Below, piece after piece: positions 8,555 through 16,565 of a stretch of 64,000 nucleotides of DNA. Each line of letters starts with the position of its first letter. The stretch's first letter is position 1. Location: positions 62,001 to 126,000 of the forward strand of contig JAJDTU010000005.1 of NCBI GenBank assembly GCA_022826965.1, read 5' to 3'. Under the pieces are notes generated by a model. That model was given only the letters and a program-made list of their open reading frames with translations, had not been told where the DNA came from and ran no database searches. This DNA comes from Dehalococcoidia bacterium. Its GTDB lineage: Bacteria; Chloroflexota; Dehalococcoidia; Bin125. A program made the translations under genes and the position numbers.

Positions 8555-9298
8555 TCAGGACGACTCCTCGAGCTGCCGGATCAGCGCCCGTCGGCGACGC
8601 TCATACTCGGTCTGAGACAGCGTCGGCTTGTCGCGTTCCAGCGCTTCGAGCTCCGGCGACGTTGGGGAAATCCTGACCGGCTGAGCCGGTTGCGGCTGTT
8701 CAGCGTTCGCTGCAGGCGCCGGTATCGAGGCGGGCGGTGGCGGCTTCACCCGTGGCCCCCGCGGGGCGGGCGGCGGCATGGCGATGTCGTCTAGATCTTG
8801 CTGCCGCCGGGACGCAGCGAGCTGGGGCGCCTCGCGACGAACCACGACGAGCGTTCCCACCATGCGGTCGTGAATGCACTGGCGATCGGGATTCATCAGG
8901 ATCCAGCCGGCGTTGATGATCGGACCAAGCAGGCTGATGGCGTAGCCGATCAAGCCAAGCACGAGGCGCTTAATCAGCAGTTCTCGGACCCACATCCGTC
9001 GAGGAGTAATCGGTTGGCCCGACTCGTGGATGACGTACATGGCGAGCAGCGATTTGGCGGGAGACTGGCCGTCCCGGGCTGTGAACCACATCCAGTACAA
9101 CCAGAACGGTAGCAAGAGGAAGATCAGGAGATCGAGCAACTCGCAGCCGAGGCGGCGCAGATACGGTGCGGCATAGTCACCGGAGGTCGGATGCGAGCTG
9201 AGCACGCCGCACGCGCTGCAGAATGCGCCGACGCCGGGGTACTCCTCGCAGATCGGACAGTGTTCCGCGCGCAGCGCGCTCGTTCGTGGCGGGGACAT
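8555..9298 (-). CDS. Zinc-ribbon RDD membrane protein with SHOCT-like tail (paralogue 1 of 3)
   Basis: Opens with a Cys4 zinc ribbon (CPICEEYPGVGAFCSAC), then an RDD-type membrane domain of about three to four segments, including DGQSPAKSLLAMYVI and NPDRQCIHDRMVGTLVVV. A Pro-rich stretch leads to a C-terminal short helix pair (LERDKPTLSQTEYERRRRAL) like a SHOCT module. I chose the ATG at 9298: GGAAGG sits five bases upstream and the longer frame would run into the upstream gene. It is last in a run of three related genes. RDD proteins are poorly understood and some have been linked to transport. Confidence 0.75.
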   Translation of the reverse strand: MSPPRTSALRAEHCPICEEYPGVGAFCSACGVLSSHPTSGDYAAPYLRRLGCELLDLLIFLLLPFWLYWMWFTARDGQSPAKSLLAMYVIHESGQPITPRRMWVRELLIKRLVLGLIGYAISLLGPIINAGWILMNPDRQCIHDRMVGTLVVVRREAPQLAASRRQQDLDDIAMPPPAPRGPRVKPPPPASIPAPAANAEQPQPAQPVRISPTSPELEALERDKPTLSQTEYERRRRALIRQLEESS

Positions 9299-9335
9299 CA
9301 TGGCCTTCCGCCACGAGGTTAGGACAGGCGGCGGC

Positions 9336-9890
9336 TCAGCGAGGCTGCCGCGCCAGTTCGACAACCAGCGTGCCCAGAACCTTGTCGTGCAGCGTTTGCC
9401 GGTCGCGGTCCCACAGCAGCCAGGCGGCGTCAAGGAAAGAGAATGCCCAGAAGACGACCGTCAGCCAGAACCAGAGCAGCAACAATTCGCCGACCGAACT
9501 GGCCACGGCGCCGAGCAGGACGAGCAGACCGACGCAAACGACGCCGATTGCTGCGTCCCAGCCGAACTCGCGCAGCCAGACGTATCCAGCGGCGGCGGAA
9601 CGTGCGTCCGCACGTACGATGTGCAGACCCAGCAGTGACTTGCCCGGTGATTGTCCGCGAGGGGCCACGATTGCCAGCCAGATCAACCAACCGACTCCGG
9701 CCGTGAGCCAGATGATCAAGTAGTCCAAGGTGAACGCGCCGAGCCGCGACCAACGGGTTGCCGCGTAGGCCCGACGTTCGGAATCGATGTTGAGCACATC
9801 GCAACTGGCACAGAAGTAGGCGCCCGGTCCCGATGGCCGATGGCAGACGTCGCATTCGAGGACGAACGTGCGTGGCGTCGACCCGATCAC
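9336..9890 (-). CDS. Zinc-ribbon RDD membrane protein (paralogue 2 of 3)
   Basis: 184 residues: N-terminal Cys4 ribbon (CDVCHRPSGPGAYFCASC), a membrane domain with the RDD signature RGQSPGKSLLGLHIV, and a final DRDRQTLHDKVLGTLVVEL like its neighbours. It lacks the Pro-rich/SHOCT tail of paralogue 1. Its ATG overlaps the stop of paralogue 3 (ATGA), so the two are translationally coupled. Function unknown; probably a membrane partner acting with its paralogues. Confidence 0.78.
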   Translation of the reverse strand: MIGSTPRTFVLECDVCHRPSGPGAYFCASCDVLNIDSERRAYAATRWSRLGAFTLDYLIIWLTAGVGWLIWLAIVAPRGQSPGKSLLGLHIVRADARSAAAGYVWLREFGWDAAIGVVCVGLLVLLGAVASSVGELLLLWFWLTVVFWAFSFLDAAWLLWDRDRQTLHDKVLGTLVVELARQPR

Positions 9891-10537
9891 AGGGCTCGGA
9901 GCTCCGCGCTGGTCTGGGGAACCGCGCGGACGCTGATCACAAGGGTTCCGAAGATCCGGTCGTGAAGTGTTTGGCGGTCCGGGTTGAAGAAGATGGCCAC
10001 GCCGTCAGCGACGACGATTACCGCGATAGCGAGGACGATGAGGTTACTGGCGACGGAGTCTGGGTAGAGGGAGCTGAGAATCAGAATCGGCGCGTTGATC
10101 ACGACGCGATAGCCGACCTCTCTAGCCCACATCCGCCCGCGAGTGGCCGGCGAGCCGTTGGTGCGAATCACCTGCGTTGAGACGATTTGTTTGCCCGGCG
10201 TTTGACCGCGCCCAGCCAGGAAGGCGAACCAGGCGAGCCAAATCACCGAGCCGAGCCACAGTTCGAGCTCCAACACGCCGCCAAGGCTTGCGAGTCCGAG
10301 CACAAGACCGATGACGCTCGGGATTAGCCCATCCGCCAACGCACCCATGAAGCGGCTCAGTCTCGACGCCGCATATCGGGGCGAGTGCCCGTATTCGGCG
10401 TCGGAGCGGAGCACGTTGCAGGAGGTGCAGAACTTGACGCCCAATCTCGTGTCCTGGCGACAGGCAGCGCAAATGGCACCGAACAGTTCGGATGGTTGTC
10501 GATAGGGATCGGTCGGGAGCGGCTCGAATCGGCCCAC
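9887..10537 (-). CDS. Zinc-ribbon RDD membrane protein (paralogue 3 of 3)
   Basis: 216 residues: Cys4 ribbon (CAACRQDTRLGVKFCTSC), several hydrophobic segments, RGQTPGKQIVSTQVI and NPDRQTLHDRIFGTLVIS. It starts at GTG 10537 with GAGGAG eight bases upstream. It lies 23 bases after the PHP gene and is the first of the three paralogues, so the four genes form one likely transcript. The conserved ribbon-plus-RDD layout shows tandem duplication and divergence. Confidence 0.78.
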   Translation of the reverse strand: MGRFEPLPTDPYRQPSELFGAICAACRQDTRLGVKFCTSCNVLRSDAEYGHSPRYAASRLSRFMGALADGLIPSVIGLVLGLASLGGVLELELWLGSVIWLAWFAFLAGRGQTPGKQIVSTQVIRTNGSPATRGRMWAREVGYRVVINAPILILSSLYPDSVASNLIVLAIAVIVVADGVAIFFNPDRQTLHDRIFGTLVISVRAVPQTSAELRAL

Positions 10538-10560
10538 GCAAGTTGCTCCTCGCCCTGAGC

Positions 10561-11154
10561 TTAGTAGGGCAGGGCCGTCGGTCGGTAGTCGCCGCTGCGT
10601 AACGCAGCCATCAAGTCGTCGAGGGTTTCGATGTCTACCGCGAATTCGGTGGCGGCGGTGGCAACCTCGTGCAGCGCGTGAGAATCGCTGCCGCCGATCG
10701 GCGGGAGCGGCCTGGATCGTCCACGCGATGACGCGCTTTGATTCTGGAGTGGTCCGTCGCAGCCGTTCAATCCCTCGACACCATCGAACAGTTCCATGGC
10801 TGCGCGCGGAACGCGCAGTCCAGGATCGCGCGCAGGGTGAGCCAGGTACATCAATGCGTGCTGTTCGTCGCAGAGCGCACGCAGCCGCTTCGAGTCGGTG
10901 ATGCGCGGAGTCAGTTCCGTCAGACCATAGACAAGGATGTGGCCGAGCTCGGTGGTGACCTCGACGCCGGGAAGGACGAGAATGCCGACCTGTTCGGACA
11001 GTCGCGCTGCGCGCTCAGCAGGCCAGACGACATCGTGCTCGGTCAGGATCACACCATCAAGACCCCGCTCGGCGCCGCGGGCGAGCGCCTCGTGCGGCAA
11101 GAGATTGCTGTCGGTCGAGTAGACCGAGGTGTGGGTGTGCATGTCGATGAGCAT
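10561..11154 (-). CDS. PHP-domain metal-dependent phosphoesterase
   Basis: Polymerase-and-histidinol-phosphatase fold hydrolase. Metal-binding motifs are HTHTSVYSTDS (residues 6-16), ILTEHD, EVTTELGHILVYGL, AHPAR and GSDSHAL. The length of about 197 residues is typical of small stand-alone PHP enzymes that hydrolyse phosphate esters or nucleotide phosphates. I prefer the ATG at 11154 (MLIDMHTHT) to the TTG at 11175. A second PHP gene at 61512-62243 shares the layout, including the DLGHI/ELGHI strand. It heads the gene run that continues with the three RDD proteins. Confidence 0.85.
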   Translation of the reverse strand: MLIDMHTHTSVYSTDSNLLPHEALARGAERGLDGVILTEHDVVWPAERAARLSEQVGILVLPGVEVTTELGHILVYGLTELTPRITDSKRLRALCDEQHALMYLAHPARDPGLRVPRAAMELFDGVEGLNGCDGPLQNQSASSRGRSRPLPPIGGSDSHALHEVATAATEFAVDIETLDDLMAALRSGDYRPTALPY

Positions 11155-11227
11155 GTCTGTGAAGCGTCCCGCCAAGAAGCGCGTGGGTCAATGTCTGATT
11201 ATCCAGTGTCGGTAGTACGATCCTCGT

Positions 11228-11563
11228 GTGAGACGGATTGCAATGGTCACCACCGTCGTGGAAGACGAACGACAACTCGACGGCAGCCGCCATCTTGAGA
11301 TCGTTGGCGACAATGAGCGCGCAGACGCGGCGCTTCGACTGGTGATCGGCAGAGACGGCGATCTCAAGGAGGCAGAGCTGAGTCTTGGGCTCGACGGCGA
11401 GTACATGGTGATCGGGTTTGAGTCGGACACAGCCGCCGTTGTGGGCGAGGTGCTGGACGTGGATCTGGTTGCCGACGAAGGACGGGTAGCGATTCAGCAG
11501 CGCGACGACGGTGACCTCGATCTGACGCTGACTCTCGCCGGCCATCCGGAGCACGACGAGTGA
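11228..11563 (+). CDS. Small conserved-looking protein of unknown function coupled to cofD
   Basis: 111 residues from a GTG at 11228 (ATG at 11243 is an alternative). It is acidic and probably all-beta, with alternating hydrophobic strands such as AALRLVIGRDGDLKEAELSL, and has no motif I recognise. Its TGA overlaps the GTG of cofD (GTGA), so it is translated just ahead of the F420 genes and may be a small accessory protein. The coupling and frame support a real gene; function is not inferable. Confidence 0.6.
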   Translation: MRRIAMVTTVVEDERQLDGSRHLEIVGDNERADAALRLVIGRDGDLKEAELSLGLDGEYMVIGFESDTAAVVGEVLDVDLVADEGRVAIQQRDDGDLDLTLTLAGHPEHDE

Positions 11564-12501
11564 CCCGCGTCTCGGTGCTGGCCGGCGGCGTCGGGGCGGC
11601 CCGCTTCCTCGATGGACTTGTGCGCGTGATGGCGCCGCAAGACGTGACAGCGATTGTCAATGTGGGCGATGACATGGAGTGGGCCGGACTGCACATCTCG
11701 CCCGACCTCGACACGGTGACCTACACGCTCGCCGACCTCGTCAATCCCGAGACCGGATGGGGGCTCAGAGCCGAGTCGAGGCGAACCCTCGATCGGCTGT
11801 CGGAACTCGGCGGCCCGGACTGGTTCATGATCGGCGACCTTGACCTGGCCACACATCTCTACCGAACCCATCGCCTGTCGCAGGGTGATCCCCTGTCTGA
11901 GATCACTCGTGATCTGACTCAGCGGCTCGGATTGGACTGTCGTATCACTCCAGTCACCGACGACCGACTTCGCACCGTGGTGGGTACTGACGCCGGTGAG
12001 CTTGCGTTCCAGGACTACTTCGTACGGCGTCGCGCGTCGGACGCCGTACGTTCGCTGCGCTTCGATGGATCGGACTCGGCGTCGCCTGCGCCTTTCGTGC
12101 TGGACGCCATCCGCGACGCCGACGTGATCGTGATTGCACCGTCCAATCCGTTCCTGAGTATCGACCCGCTGCTCAGCGTGGGCGGCGTGCGGGAGGCGTT
12201 GGGTCAGAGCAAGGCGCCGGTAGCGGCCGTCAGTCCGATCATTGGCGGCCAGGCGGTCAAAGGTCCTGCCGGGGACATCCTGCGGTCGCTCGGACACGAT
12301 GTCTCGGCGCTCGGCGTGGCGCGGATCTATGGGGAGCTGGCCGATGTCTTCATCCTTGACGAAGCAGATGCGAGATTGGCGTCGGAGATTGAATCTGAGA
12401 CGGAGATGCGGGTGGTGGTGATGCCGACGTTGATGACGGATGTCGAAGCCAAGATGTCGCTGGCGTCCGGAACAGTGAGGGCGGCGCTCGATGCCGTCTA
12501 G
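11560..12501 (+). CDS. cofD: 2-phospho-L-lactate (or phosphoenolpyruvate) transferase of F420 synthesis
   Basis: CofD joins the activated lactyl, enolpyruvyl or glyceryl phosphate group to the deazaflavin Fo to make F420-0. The 313-residue chain begins VLAGGVGAARFLDGL (glycine-rich P-loop-like start). It contains IVNVGDDMEWAGLHISPDLD, WFMIGDLDLATHLYRT, IAPSNPFLSIDPLL and SPIIGGQAVKGPAGDIL, all hallmarks of the family. It starts at GTG 11560 overlapping the previous stop and overlaps cofC by 11 bases. F420 made here could serve enzymes such as the PPOX protein at 57705. Confidence 0.95.
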   Translation: MTRVSVLAGGVGAARFLDGLVRVMAPQDVTAIVNVGDDMEWAGLHISPDLDTVTYTLADLVNPETGWGLRAESRRTLDRLSELGGPDWFMIGDLDLATHLYRTHRLSQGDPLSEITRDLTQRLGLDCRITPVTDDRLRTVVGTDAGELAFQDYFVRRRASDAVRSLRFDGSDSASPAPFVLDAIRDADVIVIAPSNPFLSIDPLLSVGGVREALGQSKAPVAAVSPIIGGQAVKGPAGDILRSLGHDVSALGVARIYGELADVFILDEADARLASEIESETEMRVVVMPTLMTDVEAKMSLASGTVRAALDAV

Positions 12502-13192
12502 ATCGACTGAGCTAGTTGCCGTCGTCCCGGTGCGAGGGCTGCCGGCGGGGAAACGCCGCCTGGCGGCGCTGCTCGACACTGAGGAGCGCAACAGCCTTGT
12601 CAGAGCGATGCTGGACGATGTCGTGGCGTCGTTGCTGGAGGCCGACTCCGTTGATCGAGTGGCGATCGCGTCTCGCGATGCGGCCGCACGCGACGAAGCC
12701 GCGCGACTTGACGTCGAGTTCCTCGACCAGACGAACCTGCGACTGGGGTACAACCGTGCGGTGGCGTTCGCCCAGAACACGTTCAGGGATGCCGGGGCGC
12801 TGCTGGTCGTGCCGGCGGACGTGCCGCTGATTACGCCGGACGCGATCGATCTGATGGTGGCGACCGCGCCTGATGGTCCAGCCGTGGTGGTGGCGCCCGC
12901 GTACGACGGTGGCACCAACGGTCTGTTGCTGCGGCCGCCCGATGTCATTGCGCCGCTGTTCGGTCCTTCGTCGGCGAGGGCGCACGAGCAATCGGCGGCG
13001 TCGGCCGGTGAAGCCGGTGTTCCGTTTCGGACAGCATCGATTGACGTCTGGGCGTTCGATCTGGACACTCCGAGGGACTTGCGCTGGCTGCAGGAGGCGC
13101 TGCCTCAGTTGCCCGAGGGAATTGCGCCGAACTCTCGGCGGTGGCTTGTCGAGCAGGAGGCGCACATGCGCGCGTTGCGCGAGGGTGTGTAG
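12491..13192 (+). CDS. cofC: 2-phospho-L-lactate/phosphoenolpyruvate guanylyltransferase
   Basis: CofC activates phospholactate or PEP with GTP, supplying the substrate for CofD. The 233-residue nucleotidyltransferase-fold protein shows VVPVRGLPAGKRRLAALL (residues 11-28), VVPADVPLITPDAIDLM and APAYDGGTNGLLLRPP, the usual CofC signatures. It overlaps cofD by 11 bases and completes a three-gene coupled unit. A repeat of family A follows directly. No cofE or cofG/H is in the window, so the rest of the F420 pathway must lie elsewhere. Confidence 0.93.
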   Translation: MPSRSTELVAVVPVRGLPAGKRRLAALLDTEERNSLVRAMLDDVVASLLEADSVDRVAIASRDAAARDEAARLDVEFLDQTNLRLGYNRAVAFAQNTFRDAGALLVVPADVPLITPDAIDLMVATAPDGPAVVVAPAYDGGTNGLLLRPPDVIAPLFGPSSARAHEQSAASAGEAGVPFRTASIDVWAFDLDTPRDLRWLQEALPQLPEGIAPNSRRWLVEQEAHMRALREGV

Positions 13193-13210
13193 CGCTTCTT
13201 CCGGGAGATG

Positions 13211-13249
13211 GGGCCCTCACCCTAACCCTCTCCCTCAGGGAGAGGGGAC
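13211..13249. repeat. Dispersed palindromic repeat, family A (copy A1)
   Basis: Contains CCCTCACCCTAACCCTCT and an imperfect palindrome CTCTCCCTCAGGGAGAG. Closely matching copies lie at 14637, 22230 and 41054. This copy fills the gap between the convergent cofC and acyl-CoA dehydrogenase genes and could act as a transcription boundary. Confidence 0.8.
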
Positions 13250-13268
13250 CAGAGGGCGGAGGGGACGC

Positions 13269-14435
13269 TCAGGCGCGGGGCAGGCCGAAGCCTCGCTGGG
13301 CGATGATGTTTCGTTGGAGTTCGTTGCCGCCGGCTCCGAAGGTCGGCATGACTGCGGCCAGGTAACCGTTTTCCGCTGAGCCTTCGATGGGCGCGCGTTC
13401 GTCGTTGCCGTTGAGTTGGCCGTAGAGGCCCATGGCGTGGAGCGAGAAGTTCTGCAGGCGCTGCATCATCTCGGTCGAGAAGATCTTGACCTGGCTGGCC
13501 TCGTAGTTGGGCGATTCCTCGCGTTTGAGCATGTCGAGGATGCGGTAGCTGAGGTGCTGGAGCACTTCGAGCTGGACTTTGAAATCGGCCATCGTGCCCT
13601 TGATGCCGGCGTCGTCGATTGGGCGACCCATCGGGGTGTCGGATGTGGCCCAGTCCATCAGACGGTCGTATACGGCGCGGACCGAGGAGACGGTAAAGAT
13701 CGAGATGCGCTCGCGGTCGAGGGCGTGGGCGGCGTAGTACCAGCCTCGGTTTTCCTCGCCGACGAGCACGTTCGTCGGGACGCGGACGTCCTCGAAGTAG
13801 ACCTCGTTGGTTCGATAGCCGGCCATCGTCCAGAGTGGCTTGACGGTAATTCCGGCGGACTGCATGTCGACCAGCATCATGGAGACGCCGCGGTGCTTGG
13901 GCGCGTCGGGGTCGGTGCGAGTGGCGAGCCAAACGTACTCGCTGCGGTGGGCGCCGGAGGTGAAGCGCTTGATGCCGTTGAGGATGTAGTCGTCGCCGTC
14001 CTTGACGGCGCGGAGCTGGAGGGAGGCGAGGTCGGAACCGGCGTCGGGCTCGGTGTAGCCGAGGGCGAATTCGACTTCGCCACGGGCGATCGGCGGGAGG
14101 AAGCGTTCCTGTTGCTCGTCGGTGCCGAAGCGCATCAGGGTCGGTCCGACCTGCTGCGTGGCGACGGTCGCCTGGGGCGCGCCGGCGTAGTTCATTGCCT
14201 CCCAGAAGAGGTACTGCTCCTCGAGCGAGCGTTCCTGCCCGCCGTACTCGGCCGGCCAGGACATGGTGAGCCAGCCGCGATCGGCCAGCAAGCGGCGAAA
14301 GCCTCGCTCTTCGGTCATGGTGTCGGTGGTGGGGTCGCCGATGGTGGCGCGGAGATCGGGCGTCCATTCCTGGTCGAGGAACTCGTTGACTTCGGACTCG
14401 AAGGCGAGGGCCTTGTCGCTGAATCGATATTCCAT
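13269..14435 (-). CDS. Acyl-CoA dehydrogenase family flavoenzyme
   Basis: 388 residues with the full family layout: N-terminal helical domain, the beta-domain signature FALGYTEPDAGSDLASLQLR (about 130-150), FTSGAHRSEYVWLATRTDPD, and a C-terminal helical domain (YEASQVKIFSTEMMQRLQNF, APIEGSAENGYLAAVMPTFG). It probably oxidises an acyl-CoA alpha-beta bond, passing electrons to an electron-transfer flavoprotein. The C-terminal region around the usual catalytic Glu is divergent, so the substrate is uncertain. The gene stands alone between repeat A1 and a small gene. Confidence 0.88.
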   Translation of the reverse strand: MEYRFSDKALAFESEVNEFLDQEWTPDLRATIGDPTTDTMTEERGFRRLLADRGWLTMSWPAEYGGQERSLEEQYLFWEAMNYAGAPQATVATQQVGPTLMRFGTDEQQERFLPPIARGEVEFALGYTEPDAGSDLASLQLRAVKDGDDYILNGIKRFTSGAHRSEYVWLATRTDPDAPKHRGVSMMLVDMQSAGITVKPLWTMAGYRTNEVYFEDVRVPTNVLVGEENRGWYYAAHALDRERISIFTVSSVRAVYDRLMDWATSDTPMGRPIDDAGIKGTMADFKVQLEVLQHLSYRILDMLKREESPNYEASQVKIFSTEMMQRLQNFSLHAMGLYGQLNGNDERAPIEGSAENGYLAAVMPTFGAGGNELQRNIIAQRGFGLPRA

Positions 14436-14586
14436 GTGGGTAGCTCCCTGGGAGGCGCGACGGCCTGACGGTGATGACTCGATTGAATGTTATCGCAGGG
14501 TTGGGGGCGGGCACGGCGGGGCCGGGGGTTCGGTTGATCCCGGCTGAGAAAAAAACGCGCATGAAAAAAAGAGAGAGGGTTGGCGA

Positions 14587-14925
14587 TTACAAGGGGTCGT
14601 CGTCTTCTTCGGGTGGTGCTTCCTCTGCATGGGTGGGGGAACCCTCACCCCAGCCCTCTCCCAGAGGGAGAGGGGGACAGAAGGAGCTCCCGGAGGTGGG
14701 GCCGACTGGGGCGGTGTGGTCGTGGAGGTCTCGGAGGAGGTGGCGGGCGACTTCGTAGGGGTCGGTGGCGAGGTAGACCTGGTAGTTGCGGCGTGCTCGC
14801 TCGTTGGGGGCGTGCATTTCGCGGACGAGGGTGTCGAGGGCGTTGAGTTGCTTGTAGGCGGAGCCGCTGTTGGCCTGGCGCCAGAGCCGATCCATGTTGG
14901 CTCGGAAGTGGTAGGGGTTGGGCAT
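14587..14925 (-). CDS. Small hypothetical protein with a palindromic repeat in its 3' coding part
   Basis: 112 residues from an ATG at 14925 preceded by AGGAG. The first ~75 residues look like an ordinary helical protein (MPNPYHFRANMDRLWRQ, NALDTLVREMHAPNERARRN). From about residue 82 the frame reads through repeat A2, giving PPLPLGEGWGEGS, and ends in an acidic EEDDDPL tail. The helical part probably ended or continued differently before the repeat arrived. I recognise no family. Two long T runs lie downstream on the coding strand (about 14551-14575). Confidence 0.55.
   Translation of the reverse strand: MPNPYHFRANMDRLWRQANSGSAYKQLNALDTLVREMHAPNERARRNYQVYLATDPYEVARHLLRDLHDHTAPVGPTSGSSFCPPLPLGEGWGEGSPTHAEEAPPEEDDDPL
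14637..14677. repeat. Dispersed palindromic repeat, family A (copy A2, inside a reading frame)
   Basis: CCCTCACCCCAGCCCTCTCC followed by AGAGGGAGAGGGGG, the same element as A1, A3 and A4. Unlike those, it lies within the reading frame of the small protein at 14587-14925 and is translated in frame. Confidence 0.8.
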
Positions 14926-14961
14926 GAGGAATGCTCCTGGGGGTTGGATAGTACTGGTGTT

Positions 14962-14974
14962 CTGATAGTATCAG
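14962..14974. promoter_or_regulatory. Perfect inverted repeat ahead of the small gene
   Basis: CTGATA-G-TATCAG is a perfect 13-bp palindrome 37 bases upstream of the ATG at 14925. A partial second copy (CCAGTACTATCC on the minus strand) sits closer to the gene. Both contain TACTAT, a possible -10 hexamer. An operator overlapping a promoter would look like this, but chance cannot be excluded. Confidence 0.3.
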
Positions 14975-14990
14975 GAAACGAAGCAGGCAG

Positions 14991-15047
14991 GGAGCCCCCC
15001 TCTGTCACTACGTGACATCTCCCCCCGCCTGACGGCGGGGGGAGAGA
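14991..15047. repeat. Dispersed palindromic repeat, family B (copy B1)
   Basis: GGAGCCCCCCTCTG...CATCTCCCCCCGCC with CGGCGGGGGGAGA: a long stem formed by the C-run and G-run arms. In this copy the central TGCCTTCGGCA hairpin of other members is replaced by TGTCACTACGTGACA, also a perfect hairpin. Such compensatory change suggests the structure is what is kept. Confidence 0.75.
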
Positions 15048-15116
15048 GGAGGGAGGGGAGAGAAAGGGCGCTCACCGCCCGCCCACGCGGGGCGTCGCTG
15101 GCAGACAGGCGCTGCG

Positions 15117-15146
15117 TGGCCCCGCCTTCGCGGGGCCGACTTTGGT
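15117..15146. repeat. Dispersed palindromic repeat, family C (copy C1)
   Basis: GGCCCCGCCTTCGCGGGGCC hairpin followed by GACTTTGGTTGG. The hairpin plus GACTTTG tail recurs at 41107 and 48874, each time just after a family B or A element. Confidence 0.75.
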
Positions 15147-15182
15147 TGGTTTATGCGCAGGTCTCCTCGCGGAGGAGGACTG

Positions 15183-16565
15183 TCAAGAGCGGGCTTTGTT
15201 TGGGGCGGAGCGGAGGATGAAGGTGGCGGCTCCGTTGAGTACCGTTCGGCCGGAATTGACTGCCTGTGCGATCGGTTCCGGTGGGTGCTGCGGGACGCGG
15301 GCACGAAGGATGACCGGCCGCAGGATGATGATCGCGACGAGGATCGCGAGCACGGCGAACGACATCGGCGGGAACAGCGTCTCCATGGTCAGGCTCTGGG
15401 CGACGGCGCCGAGCGGCAGGCCGACGGCCTGGGCGATGCCCATACCGAGGAAGATTAGGCCCATGATTCTTCCGCGCATCTCGTTCGGCGTCTCGTGGGC
15501 GAGGGTGGCGTTGGCGGAGACCATCGCGATCGACATGCCGACGCCGAGCATCAGGTTGCCCATCATGGCGTTGATCACGCTCGGTGGGTTGACGAAGACG
15601 ACGAATCCGAGCGCCATTACGATCACGCCGATGGCGGTGATCATTCCCTTGCGCTCGATCCACGAGAAACGCACGAGGAAGAGGGAGGCGATCATCGCGC
15701 CGCCGCCCCAGAAGACGGCGATGTAGCTGAACTCGGACCAAGTTGCTCCGACGACGGTGGTGACCCACTGGGGGCCGAGGGTGCCGGTGGGTGGCATGAT
15801 CAACGACATCATCAGGACGACGATTATCACCGTCCAGAGGACGACCGATTTGGAGCGCGCGTACCGGAATCCGTCGCGAATGTCGCGAATGGCCTGTCCG
15901 GGTCCCTGGCCGCGGCTCGCCATGTGAGCCGCCGAGAAGACGGTGCGGTAGGCCATCATGGCGAGGATGAGGACCTCGCCGAGGTGTCCGAAGGAGGAGA
16001 CTGCGAAGACCGCGCCGTGGCCGAGATGGTCGATCATCAGGCCTGAAGCGAAGATGGCGACGGGCATGGCGAACTGCATCGCGGCGGCGTTCAGGGCGAT
16101 GCCCGACGGCGTGAGGCGCGGCCCGAGGATTTCCGGGGTGATCGCGTTTCTGGTGGGTCCATCGATCGCGTGTGCGGCGGAGGCGACGATGGTGAGTGCG
16201 AAGAAGATGATGATGTCGGTCGTGCCGCCCGAACCGGTCCAAATCATGACCGCGATCAAGATGTTGCTGATGAAAGCGATCGCCTGGGTGACCATCAACA
16301 GGCGACGTCGATCGAATCGGTCGGCCAGCGCACCGCCGAAGAGGCCGAAGCCGATCATGCCGATGCCGCGAATTGTGCCGATCGCGCCGACCATGAGGAT
16401 CTCGATGTCGTCGGGCGCGACGAGCTGGATCCAGGCGATTGAGGCGACGAACTGGAGCGGCATCATCGACTGACCGACGATGAAACCGGTTAGCAGCAGC
16501 CGGAACTCGCGCAGGCGGAGCGGCTCCATCATGCCGGGACGCGAGGCAGGCGGGCTGGCGCTCAT
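15183..16565 (-). CDS. Major facilitator superfamily transporter
   Basis: 460 residues with roughly 10-12 hydrophobic segments. MFS hallmarks include GLFGGALADRFDRRRLLMVT between the second and third segments (loop 2-3 motif) and LMIDHLGHGAVFAVSS. It is closest to the exporter group that also contains enterobactin/macrolide exporters, but the substrate is unknown. It overlaps the methyltransferase gene by 4 bases (ATGA). It is last in the minus-strand run headed by the thioredoxin-fused and UGSC selenoprotein genes, so its cargo may relate to that system. Confidence 0.85.
   Translation of the reverse strand: MSASPPASRPGMMEPLRLREFRLLLTGFIVGQSMMPLQFVASIAWIQLVAPDDIEILMVGAIGTIRGIGMIGFGLFGGALADRFDRRRLLMVTQAIAFISNILIAVMIWTGSGGTTDIIIFFALTIVASAAHAIDGPTRNAITPEILGPRLTPSGIALNAAAMQFAMPVAIFASGLMIDHLGHGAVFAVSSFGHLGEVLILAMMAYRTVFSAAHMASRGQGPGQAIRDIRDGFRYARSKSVVLWTVIIVVLMMSLIMPPTGTLGPQWVTTVVGATWSEFSYIAVFWGGGAMIASLFLVRFSWIERKGMITAIGVIVMALGFVVFVNPPSVINAMMGNLMLGVGMSIAMVSANATLAHETPNEMRGRIMGLIFLGMGIAQAVGLPLGAVAQSLTMETLFPPMSFAVLAILVAIIILRPVILRARVPQHPPEPIAQAVNSGRTVLNGAATFILRSAPNKARS

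Noticed and set aside
13222-14562. Long minus frame overlapping the acyl-CoA dehydrogenase
   Set aside because: It is a shifted frame of the true gene, which carries all family motifs, and its composition is Arg/His/Pro-rich.
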